A DNA stretch of 64,000 bases. It comes from JASGIT01 sp047601665 (GTDB taxonomy: Bacteria; Pseudomonadota; Gammaproteobacteria; Burkholderiales; Burkholderiaceae_C). Position numbers and translations under genes: made by a program. Position 1 is the first letter of the stretch. The number at the start of each line of letters is the position of its first letter. The stretch spans positions 2,852,001-2,916,000 of the forward strand of contig JASGIT010000001.1 of assembly GCA_047601665.1 (NCBI GenBank), given 5' to 3'. The notes under the pieces are model-generated. The model saw only the letters and a program-made list of their open reading frames with translations, was not told where the DNA came from and searched no databases. This document shows, one piece after another, positions 19,431 through 27,223 of the stretch.

Positions 19431-19446
19431 TTGACCAATCGATCAA
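19431..19446. promoter_or_regulatory. RutR-type operator overlapping the predicted transcription start
   Basis: TTGACCAATCGATCAA matches 12 of 14 defined positions of the RutR consensus TTGACCA-N2-TGGTCAA. It lies 5 bp downstream of the sigma54 -12 element, so a bound repressor would block the start of transcription. The neighbouring RutR-like regulator is the natural candidate. Confidence 0.72.
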
Positions 19447-19461
19447 ATCAAAGGGTTAACC

Positions 19462-19764
19462 ATGCAAGCCAGCGCCCCGCAATCCCTTGCGACGCCCGTG
19501 GAACAAGGCTTTGAACTCGTGCTGCACCGCCAGGGCCTGCGCCTGCCGGTGGCGCCCGGGGAGAGCCTGACCGACGTGCTGCAACTGGCCGGCGTCGCCA
19601 TCGACACCGTGTGCGAGCAGGGCATTTGCGGCACCTGCGTCACCCGCTGGCTCGACGGCGCGCCCGAGCACCGTGACCGCTGCCTGACCGAGGAAGAGCG
19701 CGGCACGCACGTGGCGCTGTGCTGCGCGGGCAGCCGCAGCGCGACGCTGACGCTGGACCTGTGA
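19462..19764 (+). CDS. Stand-alone plant-type [2Fe-2S] ferredoxin domain protein
   Basis: 100-residue ferredoxin. The cluster motif C-x4-C-x2-C is CEQGICGTC, with a fourth ligand in ALCCAGS. The HRDRCLTEEER region is like the C-terminal ferredoxin domain of VanB/phthalate-dioxygenase reductases, here without its flavin and NAD domains. First gene behind the sigma54 promoter and RutR-like operator. It may supply electrons to an oxygenase or to the flavodoxin-fold enzyme that follows 13 bp later; no oxygenase subunit is found in the cluster. Confidence 0.85.
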   Translation: MQASAPQSLATPVEQGFELVLHRQGLRLPVAPGESLTDVLQLAGVAIDTVCEQGICGTCVTRWLDGAPEHRDRCLTEEERGTHVALCCAGSRSATLTLDL

Positions 19765-19777
19765 GGAGGGCGGCGCC

Positions 19778-20365
19778 ATGCGTGTGCTCGTGATTTTTTC
19801 GCACCCCGTGGAAACCAGCTACCAGGCGGCGCTGCACGCGGAAGTGGTGCGGCAGCTGCGCGCCGCCGGCCATGAGGTCGACGACTGCGACCTGTATGCC
19901 GAGGGCTTCAACCCCGTGATGTCGCGCGAGGAGCGCCTGGGCTACCACGAGGTGCCGCACAACCGGATTCCGGTGCAGCGATACGTGGACCGGCTGCTGT
20001 GGGCCGAGGCCGTGGTGTTCTGCTTTCCGACCTGGTGCTTCGGCCTGCTGGCCATGCTCAAGGGCTTTTTCGACCGCGTGCTCATGCCGGGCGTGGCCTT
20101 CGACATCAGCGACCCGAAGAACGTCAAGCCCGCGCTCACGCACCTCAAGCGCATCGCCGCCGTGGTCACCTACGGCAGGCCGCGCTGGACGGCGCTGTTC
20201 ATGGGCGACCCGCCGCGCAAGTGCATCACGCGCTACCTGCGCATCCTGACCGGCGGCAAGGCGCGCATCGACTACCACGCCTACTACCACATGAACGTGG
20301 CGACCCCGCCCCGGCTCCAGTCCTTCAAGGAGCGCGTGGGCCAGGCCATGCGCCGTTTTGCCTGA
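19778..20365 (+). CDS. NAD(P)H dehydrogenase (quinone)-type flavodoxin-fold oxidoreductase
   Basis: 195-residue FMN/FAD oxidoreductase of the MdaB/KefF/NQO type. The N-terminal MRVLVIFSHPV and the FCFPTWCFGLLAMLKGFFDRVL segment (flavin and partner-subunit contacts) are diagnostic. It usually passes two electrons from NAD(P)H to quinones or other acceptors. GAGGAGGG precedes the ATG. Second gene of the RutR-like cluster; it could act with the ferredoxin, or reduce a ring substrate as dihydropyrimidine-type pathways do. The substrate cannot be read from sequence. Confidence 0.82.
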   Translation: MRVLVIFSHPVETSYQAALHAEVVRQLRAAGHEVDDCDLYAEGFNPVMSREERLGYHEVPHNRIPVQRYVDRLLWAEAVVFCFPTWCFGLLAMLKGFFDRVLMPGVAFDISDPKNVKPALTHLKRIAAVVTYGRPRWTALFMGDPPRKCITRYLRILTGGKARIDYHAYYHMNVATPPRLQSFKERVGQAMRRFA

Positions 20366-20374
20366 GGCGCGGCG

Positions 20375-21673
20375 ATGGTGAACGCACCCCCTCTGACGCT
20401 GCGCAACGCGCGCCTGCCGCGCTGGCTGCTGGCTGGCCTGGGCATCTCCGCCGAGGCCGCGCTGGCGCGCATCGAGATCGCCGCGGGCCGCATCGCGGCC
20501 ATCACCGCCGAACCCTGCGCGCATCCACCCGCTGCCGGCGCGCAGGTCTGGGACCTGCAAGGCGCGCTGGTACTGCCTGCCCTGGTGGATGCGCACCTGC
20601 ACCTGGACAAGGCCTTCACGCTGGAGCGCATGGGCGAGGTGCGCCCCGGCCTGCTGGCCGCGATCGACGCCATGATGGCCGACCGCGCGCACTGGACGCC
20701 CGCGGACGTGCGCCGCCGCGCGGAGCAGGGCCTGCAATGGGCCTGGGAAGCGGGCGTGGCCCATGCGCGCAGCCACTGCGACTGGTGGGAGCCGGACGCC
20801 GTGCCCGTGGCCTGGAACGTGCTGGGCGCACTGGCCCAGGAGTGGGCGGGCCGGCTGACGCTGGAGCGCGTCAGCCTCGTGCCCCTGCACCTGTATGAAG
20901 ACCGCGCCACGGCCCTGCGGCTGGCGGCGCAGGTGGCCGCGGGCGGCGGCGGCGCCTTGCTGGGCGGGTTCGTCCATTCCTCCAACTGGAGCGCCCCGGC
21001 CTTGCGCAACCTGCTGGAGGCCGCGCAGCGGCATGGCCTCGATGTGGACCTGCACGTGGACGAGGAACTCAACCCCGCCGCGCAAGGGCTGGCCACCACG
21101 GCGGCCCTGCTGCGCGAGCTGCGCTTCGGCGGGCGCGTGGTCTGCGGCCACAACTGCGCGCTGGCCGCGCAGCCGCCCGATCAGGCCCTGCGCACGCTGG
21201 ACGCGGTGGCGCAGGCGCCCATCACCCTGGTCACGCTGCCGGTCACCAACCTGCTGCTGCAGGACGCGCAAACGGGCCGCACGCCGCGCCAGCGCGGCCT
21301 GACCCTGGTCAAGGAGGCCAGGGCGCGCGGCATTCCCGTGCTGGTGGCCAGCGACAACGTGCAGGACCCGTTCTGTCCGCTCGGCAGCTTCGACCCGCTG
21401 GAGGCGCTGGCCACCGGCGTGGCGGCGGCGCAGCTGCATCCGGCCTTCGATGCCTGGAGCGACAGCGTGTGCCGCGCCGACTGGCTGGGCGGCGGCGCGC
21501 AACTGCCGCTGCAGGCCGGTGCGGCGGCGGACCTGGTCCTCTTTCCCCAGGCCGGCGCGTGCGGCTTTCCTTCCCGCAGCCAGCGCCGCGTGGTGGTGCG
21601 CGCGGGCCGCGTGCGCCACGGCGAGCCGCCGGCGTCCTGGCTTACTCCTTGCACTGAACGGAGCACCGCATGA
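20375..21673 (+). CDS. Cytosine-deaminase-like amidohydrolase
   Basis: 432-residue metal-dependent amidohydrolase. Metal ligands are visible as DAHLHLDKAF (HxH), the central HVDEELNPA, GHNCAL and SDNVQDPF (final Asp). HVDEE, GHN and SDNVQDP in this order match the CodA/cytosine deaminase subgroup, which removes an amine from, or opens, pyrimidine-like rings. Its stop overlaps the RidA-family gene start. Cytoplasmic. In context it should deaminate or hydrolyse an imported N-heterocycle; cytosine itself is only one option. Confidence 0.82.
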   Translation: MVNAPPLTLRNARLPRWLLAGLGISAEAALARIEIAAGRIAAITAEPCAHPPAAGAQVWDLQGALVLPALVDAHLHLDKAFTLERMGEVRPGLLAAIDAMMADRAHWTPADVRRRAEQGLQWAWEAGVAHARSHCDWWEPDAVPVAWNVLGALAQEWAGRLTLERVSLVPLHLYEDRATALRLAAQVAAGGGGALLGGFVHSSNWSAPALRNLLEAAQRHGLDVDLHVDEELNPAAQGLATTAALLRELRFGGRVVCGHNCALAAQPPDQALRTLDAVAQAPITLVTLPVTNLLLQDAQTGRTPRQRGLTLVKEARARGIPVLVASDNVQDPFCPLGSFDPLEALATGVAAAQLHPAFDAWSDSVCRADWLGGGAQLPLQAGAAADLVLFPQAGACGFPSRSQRRVVVRAGRVRHGEPPASWLTPCTERSTA

Positions 21674-22131
21674 GCACCCCAACCCCCGGCATCGCCCAGC
21701 CCCTGGCGCGCTACGCGGCCTGGCGCCGCGCGGGCGACTTCATCTTCCTGTCCGGCGTGATCGCGGTGGACCCTGGCGCCAACCGCATCGTGCGCGGCTA
21801 CGACGACATCCCGCCCGAGGCCGCCGAGCGCATCGGCCGCACGGGCGAGTTCAGCGCCGACATCAAGGAAGGCCCCATCCTGGCCCAGAGCTGGTGGGTG
21901 CTGGACCGCATCCGCCAGACGGTGGAGGCGGCGGGCGGGCAGATGGCCGACGTGTTCAAGCTCGTGCAGTACTTCCGCGACCTCGACCACTTTCCGCAGT
22001 ACAGCCGCGTGCGGCGGCAGTTCTTTCCCGGCGAGCCGCCGGCCTCCACCGTGGTCGAGGTGGCGGGCATGTTGCCCACGCCGGACATCCTGATCGAGGT
22101 GGAGGCCACGGCCTACCTGCCCCTGCGCTGA
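21670..22131 (+). CDS. RidA-family (YjgF/RutC-like) enamine/imine-handling protein
   Basis: 153-residue RidA-family protein. The core block runs from FIFLSGVIAVDP to the C-terminal PASTVVEVAGML and IEVEATAYLP. RidA proteins hydrolyse reactive enamines/imines; the RutC branch acts in uracil breakdown. An insertion around residues 36-60 sets it apart from canonical RidA. The conserved arginine of classic RidA is in the PPASTVVEV region and is not evident here, so its activity may differ. ATG overlaps the amidohydrolase stop (ATGA). Confidence 0.82.
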   Translation: MSTPTPGIAQPLARYAAWRRAGDFIFLSGVIAVDPGANRIVRGYDDIPPEAAERIGRTGEFSADIKEGPILAQSWWVLDRIRQTVEAAGGQMADVFKLVQYFRDLDHFPQYSRVRRQFFPGEPPASTVVEVAGMLPTPDILIEVEATAYLPLR

Positions 22132-22151
22132 CCCCATCCTGGAGATTCCCC

Positions 22152-23009
22152 ATGCTGCACGGCTACACCCCTGCCCACCGTTTCCTGCCCTACCTGAGCT
22201 GGACGGACGTCGCGGCGCTGCCCGACAAGGCCAACACCGTCATCGTGCTGCCCGTGGGCGCCATCGAGCAGCACGGCCCGCACCTGCCCTGCGCGGTGGA
22301 CTCGACCATCGCCGCCGGCGTCGTGGGCCACGCCATGGCGCTGCTGCCGCCCGAGGTGCCGGCCTATGCCATGGCGCCCATCGTCTACGGCAAGTCGGAA
22401 GAGCACCTGCACTTTCCGGGCACGGTGACGCTCGGCGGCGAGACGCTGCTGGCCACCATCAACGAGATCGGCGAGTCGGTCTACCGCGCGGGCTTTCGCA
22501 AGCTGCTGTTCGTCAACGGCCACGGCGGCCAGCCCCAGGTGCTGGAGATCGCCGCGCGCGAGCTGCGCCTGCGCCACGGCGACTTCATCGTCGTGCCCAG
22601 CTTCACCTGGCGCGTGCCGCACGTGGCGGGCCAGTACCTGTCGGCGCAGGAAAAACAGCTGGCCATGCACGCGGGCCATGCCGAAACCGCGCTGATGCTG
22701 GCGCTGGCCCCCGAGACCGTGCACATGGAGCGCGCCGTCGCCAACTACCCGCCGGCCTTCCCGTCCCGCCTGCTGTCGCCCGATGGTCGCCCGGCCTGCG
22801 CCTGGACCGCGCGCGACTTCGGCCCCAGCGGCGTGATCGGCGACCCCACGCCCGCCACGGCGGAGCAGGGCCAGGCCATCCTGGATTCCCTGGCGCGCAG
22901 TTGGGCCGACGCCATTGCCGAACTGCACGCGCTGCAGTGGGCCAGCCGTCCGGAAGCCACCTGGGGCCGCGCCCAGCACCAGGGGCATGTGGAGCCCGCC
23001 CTGGCCTGA
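22152..23009 (+). CDS. Creatininase-family amidohydrolase
   Basis: 285-residue protein of the creatininase family, which opens cyclic amides with a two-metal centre. Conserved blocks are LPVGAIEQHGPHLP (E and H ligands), VDSTIAAG, and FVNGHGGQ. HAGHAETALML supplies the late glutamate. Family members include creatinine amidohydrolase and enzymes for other cyclic or N-formyl compounds, so this could be the ring-opening step of the cluster. CTGGAGA precedes the ATG. It follows the RidA gene by 20 bp. Confidence 0.88.
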   Translation: MLHGYTPAHRFLPYLSWTDVAALPDKANTVIVLPVGAIEQHGPHLPCAVDSTIAAGVVGHAMALLPPEVPAYAMAPIVYGKSEEHLHFPGTVTLGGETLLATINEIGESVYRAGFRKLLFVNGHGGQPQVLEIAARELRLRHGDFIVVPSFTWRVPHVAGQYLSAQEKQLAMHAGHAETALMLALAPETVHMERAVANYPPAFPSRLLSPDGRPACAWTARDFGPSGVIGDPTPATAEQGQAILDSLARSWADAIAELHALQWASRPEATWGRAQHQGHVEPALA

Positions 23010-23039
23010 ATTCTTGTTTTTTACCTCTGGAGCCCCGCC

Positions 23040-24032
23040 ATGATGAAACCCGCCCGCCTTCTCCACCCCCTGGCCTGCGCCGCCGTGCTGGCCTGCGGCC
23101 TGAACGGCGCCAGCCGCGCCGAGGAAAAATTCGTCTACCTGACCAACTGGTACGCCCAGGCCGAGCACGGCGGCTTCTACCAGGCCATGGCCACGGGCCT
23201 GTACAAGAAGCGGGGCCTGGACGTCAGCATCAAGATGGGCGGCCCCCAGGTCAACACCACGCAGATGATGGCCGCGGGCCAGGCCGATTGCGTCATGGGC
23301 TCCAGCGACCTGCAGATGGTGCAGATGCGCGAGGGCGGCGTGCCCGTGACCACCGTGGCCGCGGTGTTTCAGAAAGACCCGCAGGTGCTGATCGCGCACG
23401 AGGACGTGAAGAAGTTCGAGGACCTCAAGGGCAAGACGATCCTGATCGCCTCGTCCGCGTACCGCGGCTTCTGGCCCTGGCTCAAGGCCCGCTATGGCTT
23501 CACCGATGCGCAGACACGCCCCTATACCTTCAACATCCAGCCGTTCCTGGTGGACAAGAACTCCGCCCAGCAGGGCTACCTGACGTCCGAGCCCTTCGCC
23601 ATCCAGAAGGCCGGAGTCAAGGCCAACGTGCTGATGTTCAGCGACCAGGGCTTTCCGGCCTACGCCACCACCATCTCCTGCATGGACAAGACGGTGAAGG
23701 AGCGCCGCAAGGCGGTCGAGGCGTTCCTCCAGGCCAGCATGGAAGGCTGGAAGAGCTACCTTGCCGACCCCGCGCCCGGCAATGCGCTCATCAAGAAGGA
23801 CAACCCCAACATGACCGACGAGCAACTGGCCTACAGCGTGGCCAGGCTCAAGGAAATGGGCATGGTCACCGGCGGCGACGCGGCCAAGCTCGGCATCGGC
23901 GCGATGACCGAGGCGCGCGTGAAGGCCAGCTACGACTTTCTCGTCAGCGCCAGGCTGATCGACCCGGCCAAGGTGAAGCAGTCCGAGGCCTACACGCTGG
24001 GCCTGATCCAGAACGTCAAGGTTTTGCCATGA
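23040..24032 (+). CDS. ABC transporter substrate-binding protein, NMT1/THI5-like
   Basis: 330-residue periplasmic binding protein with a signal peptide ending near SRAEE (residue about 26). The mature part begins FVYLTNWYAQAEHGGFYQAMATGLYKKRGLDV, the standard start of NMT1/THI5-type proteins that bind pyrimidines, taurine-like sulfonates or aromatic acids. Cluster context favours a heterocycle. ATG at 23040 or the next codon; CTCTGGAG upstream. It overlaps by four bases with the ATPase gene. Confidence 0.88.
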   Translation: MMKPARLLHPLACAAVLACGLNGASRAEEKFVYLTNWYAQAEHGGFYQAMATGLYKKRGLDVSIKMGGPQVNTTQMMAAGQADCVMGSSDLQMVQMREGGVPVTTVAAVFQKDPQVLIAHEDVKKFEDLKGKTILIASSAYRGFWPWLKARYGFTDAQTRPYTFNIQPFLVDKNSAQQGYLTSEPFAIQKAGVKANVLMFSDQGFPAYATTISCMDKTVKERRKAVEAFLQASMEGWKSYLADPAPGNALIKKDNPNMTDEQLAYSVARLKEMGMVTGGDAAKLGIGAMTEARVKASYDFLVSARLIDPAKVKQSEAYTLGLIQNVKVLP

Positions 24033-24841
24033 CGGACGCCGGCAACCCGGCGGCGCCCGCCCCCGCGGTGGAGGTGCTGTCCGCCGAAAAAACCTACCCC
24101 GGCGGCACGCAGGCGCTGCTGCCCGTCGACCTGCGCATCGAAGAGGGTGAGTTCGTCACGCTGCTGGGGCCGTCCGGCTGCGGCAAGAGCACCCTGCTCA
24201 AGATGGTGGCGGGCCTGCTGGAGCCCAGCGACGGGCGGCTGCTGCTGTGGCGCAAGCCCGTGCAGGCGCTGCCCGGCAGCGGCAAGAAGATGGCGTTCGT
24301 GTTCCAGCAGCCCACGCTGATGCCCTGGTCCAGCGTGCAGGCCAACGTGCGCCTGCCGCTCGACCTGGCGGGCGTGGCGCGGGCCGAGGCCGATGCGCGC
24401 GTGGCCGAGGCGCTGGCGCTGGTGGGCCTGGCGCGCTTCGCCCAGGCCCTGCCGCGCGAACTGTCGGGCGGTATGCAGATGCGCGTCTCGATCGCGCGCG
24501 GCCTGGTGACGGAGCCCGACCTGCTGCTGATGGACGAGCCCTTCGGCGCGCTCGACGAAATCACGCGCCACAAGCTTGACGCCGACCTGCTGGCGCTGTG
24601 GCACAAGAAGAAGCTCACGGTGATCTTCGTGACCCACTCCATCCACGAGGCGGTGTTCCTCTCCAGCCGCGTGGTGATGATGGCGGCCCGCCCGGGCCGC
24701 GTCGTCGAGGAGTTCCGCATCGACGCCCCCTATCCGCGCACGTCGGATTTCATGCTGAGCGCCGAATTCGGCCAGTACGCCCAGCAACTGCAGGCCAGCC
24801 TGCTGCGCGCCAGCGCCTGGGCCGAGGAGAGCCTGCCATGA
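24029..24841 (+). CDS. ABC transporter ATPase, SsuB/TauB/nitrate type
   Basis: 270-residue ATPase. Walker A is GPSGCGKST, Q-loop FQQPTLMPW, signature LSGGMQMRVSIARGL, Walker B LLLMDEPFGALD and the switch histidine in VTHSIHEAVFLS. The MPW after the Q-loop is typical of the taurine/nitrate/thiamine-precursor branch. ATG overlaps the binding-protein stop; its own stop overlaps the permease start. Drives uptake of the cluster's substrate. Confidence 0.9.
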   Translation: MTDAGNPAAPAPAVEVLSAEKTYPGGTQALLPVDLRIEEGEFVTLLGPSGCGKSTLLKMVAGLLEPSDGRLLLWRKPVQALPGSGKKMAFVFQQPTLMPWSSVQANVRLPLDLAGVARAEADARVAEALALVGLARFAQALPRELSGGMQMRVSIARGLVTEPDLLLMDEPFGALDEITRHKLDADLLALWHKKKLTVIFVTHSIHEAVFLSSRVVMMAARPGRVVEEFRIDAPYPRTSDFMLSAEFGQYAQQLQASLLRASAWAEESLP

Positions 24842-25707
24842 CGACGGCCCTGCCTGCTTCCTCCATCAAGGCGCCCGAAGCGGCGCGGGCCGCCAAGCCC
24901 GCGCCGCGCCCCACGCCGTGGCTGCTGCAGCCCCGGGTGCAGCGCGTGCTGCTGCCCGCGCTGGTGGGCGTGGTGCTGCTCATCGTCTGGCAGGCCGTGG
25001 TGACGGTGCTGGAGCTGCCGCCCTACCTGGTGCCGTCGCCCGTGCTGATGCTGCAGACCCTGATCCGCGACGGGGCGCCGCTGGGCTGGTCGCTGTGGGT
25101 CACCGTCAAGATCACGCTGCTGGCCTTTGCGCTGGCCACGGTGATCGGGGTGCTCATCAGCTTCCTGTTCGTCCAGAGCCGGCTGATCGAGACGGCGCTG
25201 TTCCCCTACGCCGTGCTGCTGCAGGTCACGCCCATCGTGGCCGTGGCGCCGCTCATCATCATCTGGGTCAAGGACCCGGTGCTCTCCATGGTGATCTGCG
25301 CGGCGCTGGTAGCGCTGTTCCCCATCATCAGCAATACCACGCTGGGCCTGCGCAGCGTGGAGCCGGACCTGCTGGCCTACTTCAAGCTCAACCGCGCCAC
25401 GCGCCTGCAGGTGCTGGTGCGCCTGCGCATCCCGAGCGCGCTGCCGTACTTCTTCGGCGGGCTGCGCATCTCCTGCGGGCTGGCGCTGATCGGCGCCGTG
25501 GTGGCCGAGTTCGTCGCGGGCACGGGCGGGCAGGGCGCGGGGCTGGCCTACCAGATCCTGCAGGCGGGCTTTCAACTCGACATTCCGCGCATGTTCGCCG
25601 CGCTGCTGCTGATCTCGCTGACCGGCGTGGCCCTGTTCGTGCTCATGGCCTGGTGCACGCGCCAGGCGCTGGGCCGCTGGCACGCCAGCGAATCCGGCCA
25701 TGACTGA
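24838..25707 (+). CDS. ABC transporter permease, SsuC/TauC type
   Basis: 289-residue inner-membrane permease with about six membrane segments after a hydrophilic N-terminus of about 35 residues. The EAA-like loop is near AYFKLNRATRLQVLVRLRIPSALPYFFGGLRI. Completes the transporter with the two genes before it. Its stop lies within the beginning of the FAD-oxidase gene. Confidence 0.9.
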   Translation: MTTALPASSIKAPEAARAAKPAPRPTPWLLQPRVQRVLLPALVGVVLLIVWQAVVTVLELPPYLVPSPVLMLQTLIRDGAPLGWSLWVTVKITLLAFALATVIGVLISFLFVQSRLIETALFPYAVLLQVTPIVAVAPLIIIWVKDPVLSMVICAALVALFPIISNTTLGLRSVEPDLLAYFKLNRATRLQVLVRLRIPSALPYFFGGLRISCGLALIGAVVAEFVAGTGGQGAGLAYQILQAGFQLDIPRMFAALLLISLTGVALFVLMAWCTRQALGRWHASESGHD

Positions 25708-27133
25708 TTTTTTTGAAATGGCACACCCTATGGACTCCAACCCGATTGCCCAGATCAGCAGCCAGTTGCCGCAGGCTTTGCCCGCGCTGGACTGGATTAC
25801 CGACTCCCTGAAGGTCGCGCGCCTGTCCCAGGACTTTTCCTGGTTCAGCCCCGTGCTCAAGCAGGCCCTGCAGGGCAAGCGCGGCGACATCGCGGTGCGC
25901 CCGCGCACCGAGGCCGAGATCGCCGCCGTCGTGGCTCACTGCGCCCAGGCCGGCGTGCCCGTGACCGTGCGCGGCAGCGGCACGGGCAACTATGGCCAGA
26001 GCACGCCCCTGCATGGCGGCGTGATTCTGGACCTGAGCAACTACGACCGCCTGTGCTGGGTGCGCGGCAGTGCGGGCCGCGCGCAGGCCGGCATTCGGCT
26101 GGCGGACTTCGACCAGCTGGCGCGCGCGCAGGGGCAGGAGCTGCGCTGGCTGCCCTCCACCTACCGCAGCGCCACGCTGGGCGGCCTGTTCGGCGGCGGC
26201 TTCGGCGGCGCGGGCTCCATCACCTACGGGCCGCTGGCCGCCCCCGGCAACGTACTGGCCGCGCGCGTGATGACGGTGGAGCCGCAGCCGCGCATCCTGG
26301 AGCTGCGCGGCGCCGAGGCCATGCGCCTGCACCACACCTACGGTACGACCGGCATCGTGCTGGAGCTGGAGGTGGCGCTGACCGAGGCGACGGACTGGAC
26401 CGAATGCATCGCCACGTTCGCGGGCTTCGACGCGGCGCTGGCCTTCGCCCAGCAGGTGGGCAACGCGCCGGGTATGCGCAAGAAGGAGCTGAGCCTGATG
26501 GCCGCCCCCATCCCGGCCTATTTCACCAGCCTGGACGACCACCTGCCCGCAGGCTGCCACGCGGTCATCCTGCTGATCGCGCCGGAGGCCGAGGAGGCCA
26601 TGCAACTGTTGCTCGACCGCCACGGCGGCACCCTCGGCTACTGCGCGCGCGGCCAGTGGTCCGCGCAGCCGCCCGCCGGCGGATACAAGTCGCTGATCGA
26701 ATACTGCTGGAACCACACCACCCTGCACGCGCTGAAGGTGGACAAGGGGCTGACCTACCTGCAGACCGGCTACACGCCGGGGCGGTTTGCCGAGCAGTTG
26801 CAGGCGCTGCGCGGCGAGCTGGGCGACGAGGTCCTGTTCCACCTGGAATTCCTGCGCACCAAGGAGGGAGCGTTCAATTGCAGCGGGCTGGAGCTGGTGC
26901 GCTTCACCTCGCCCGAGCGGCTCGACGCCATCATGGACATCTACCGCAAGCACGGCGTGCAGATCAACAACCCGCACGTCTACGTCGTGGAAGACGGCAA
27001 GGCCAACAACCAGCTGGACCCCGCGCTGCTGCAGACCAAGGCCGAGCTGGACCCGTTCCACCTGCTCAACCCCGGCAAGCTGCGCAGCGCCGCCCTGCCG
27101 GCCTGCGTGCAGGCGCCTGCAACGGCCGTGTGA
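25700..27133 (+). CDS. FAD-binding oxidase (PCMH/VAO type)
   Basis: 477-residue flavoprotein. The N-terminal FAD-binding domain shows RPRTEAEIAAVV, the pyrophosphate loop VRGSGTGNYGQS and GGVILDLSNYDRL, then LGGLFGGGFGGAGSITYGPL; the C-terminal part resembles FAD-linked oxidase caps and ends with HLLNPGKLR. No histidine of the covalent-FAD (RSGGH) kind is obvious, so FAD is probably held noncovalently. Overlaps the permease stop by eight bases; ATG at 25718 or 25730 are alternatives. Last gene of the cluster; it may oxidise the released carboxylic or amino product. Confidence 0.8.
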   Translation: MTDFFEMAHPMDSNPIAQISSQLPQALPALDWITDSLKVARLSQDFSWFSPVLKQALQGKRGDIAVRPRTEAEIAAVVAHCAQAGVPVTVRGSGTGNYGQSTPLHGGVILDLSNYDRLCWVRGSAGRAQAGIRLADFDQLARAQGQELRWLPSTYRSATLGGLFGGGFGGAGSITYGPLAAPGNVLAARVMTVEPQPRILELRGAEAMRLHHTYGTTGIVLELEVALTEATDWTECIATFAGFDAALAFAQQVGNAPGMRKKELSLMAAPIPAYFTSLDDHLPAGCHAVILLIAPEAEEAMQLLLDRHGGTLGYCARGQWSAQPPAGGYKSLIEYCWNHTTLHALKVDKGLTYLQTGYTPGRFAEQLQALRGELGDEVLFHLEFLRTKEGAFNCSGLELVRFTSPERLDAIMDIYRKHGVQINNPHVYVVEDGKANNQLDPALLQTKAELDPFHLLNPGKLRSAALPACVQAPATAV

Positions 27134-27223
27134 GGGGGCGGGCGGGCCCGCGCCGGGCGGCACAATGGCGGCCATGCTGATCCGTAGCCATTTCCAACCG
27201 GCCCTCCATGGCAGCCACCGCCC

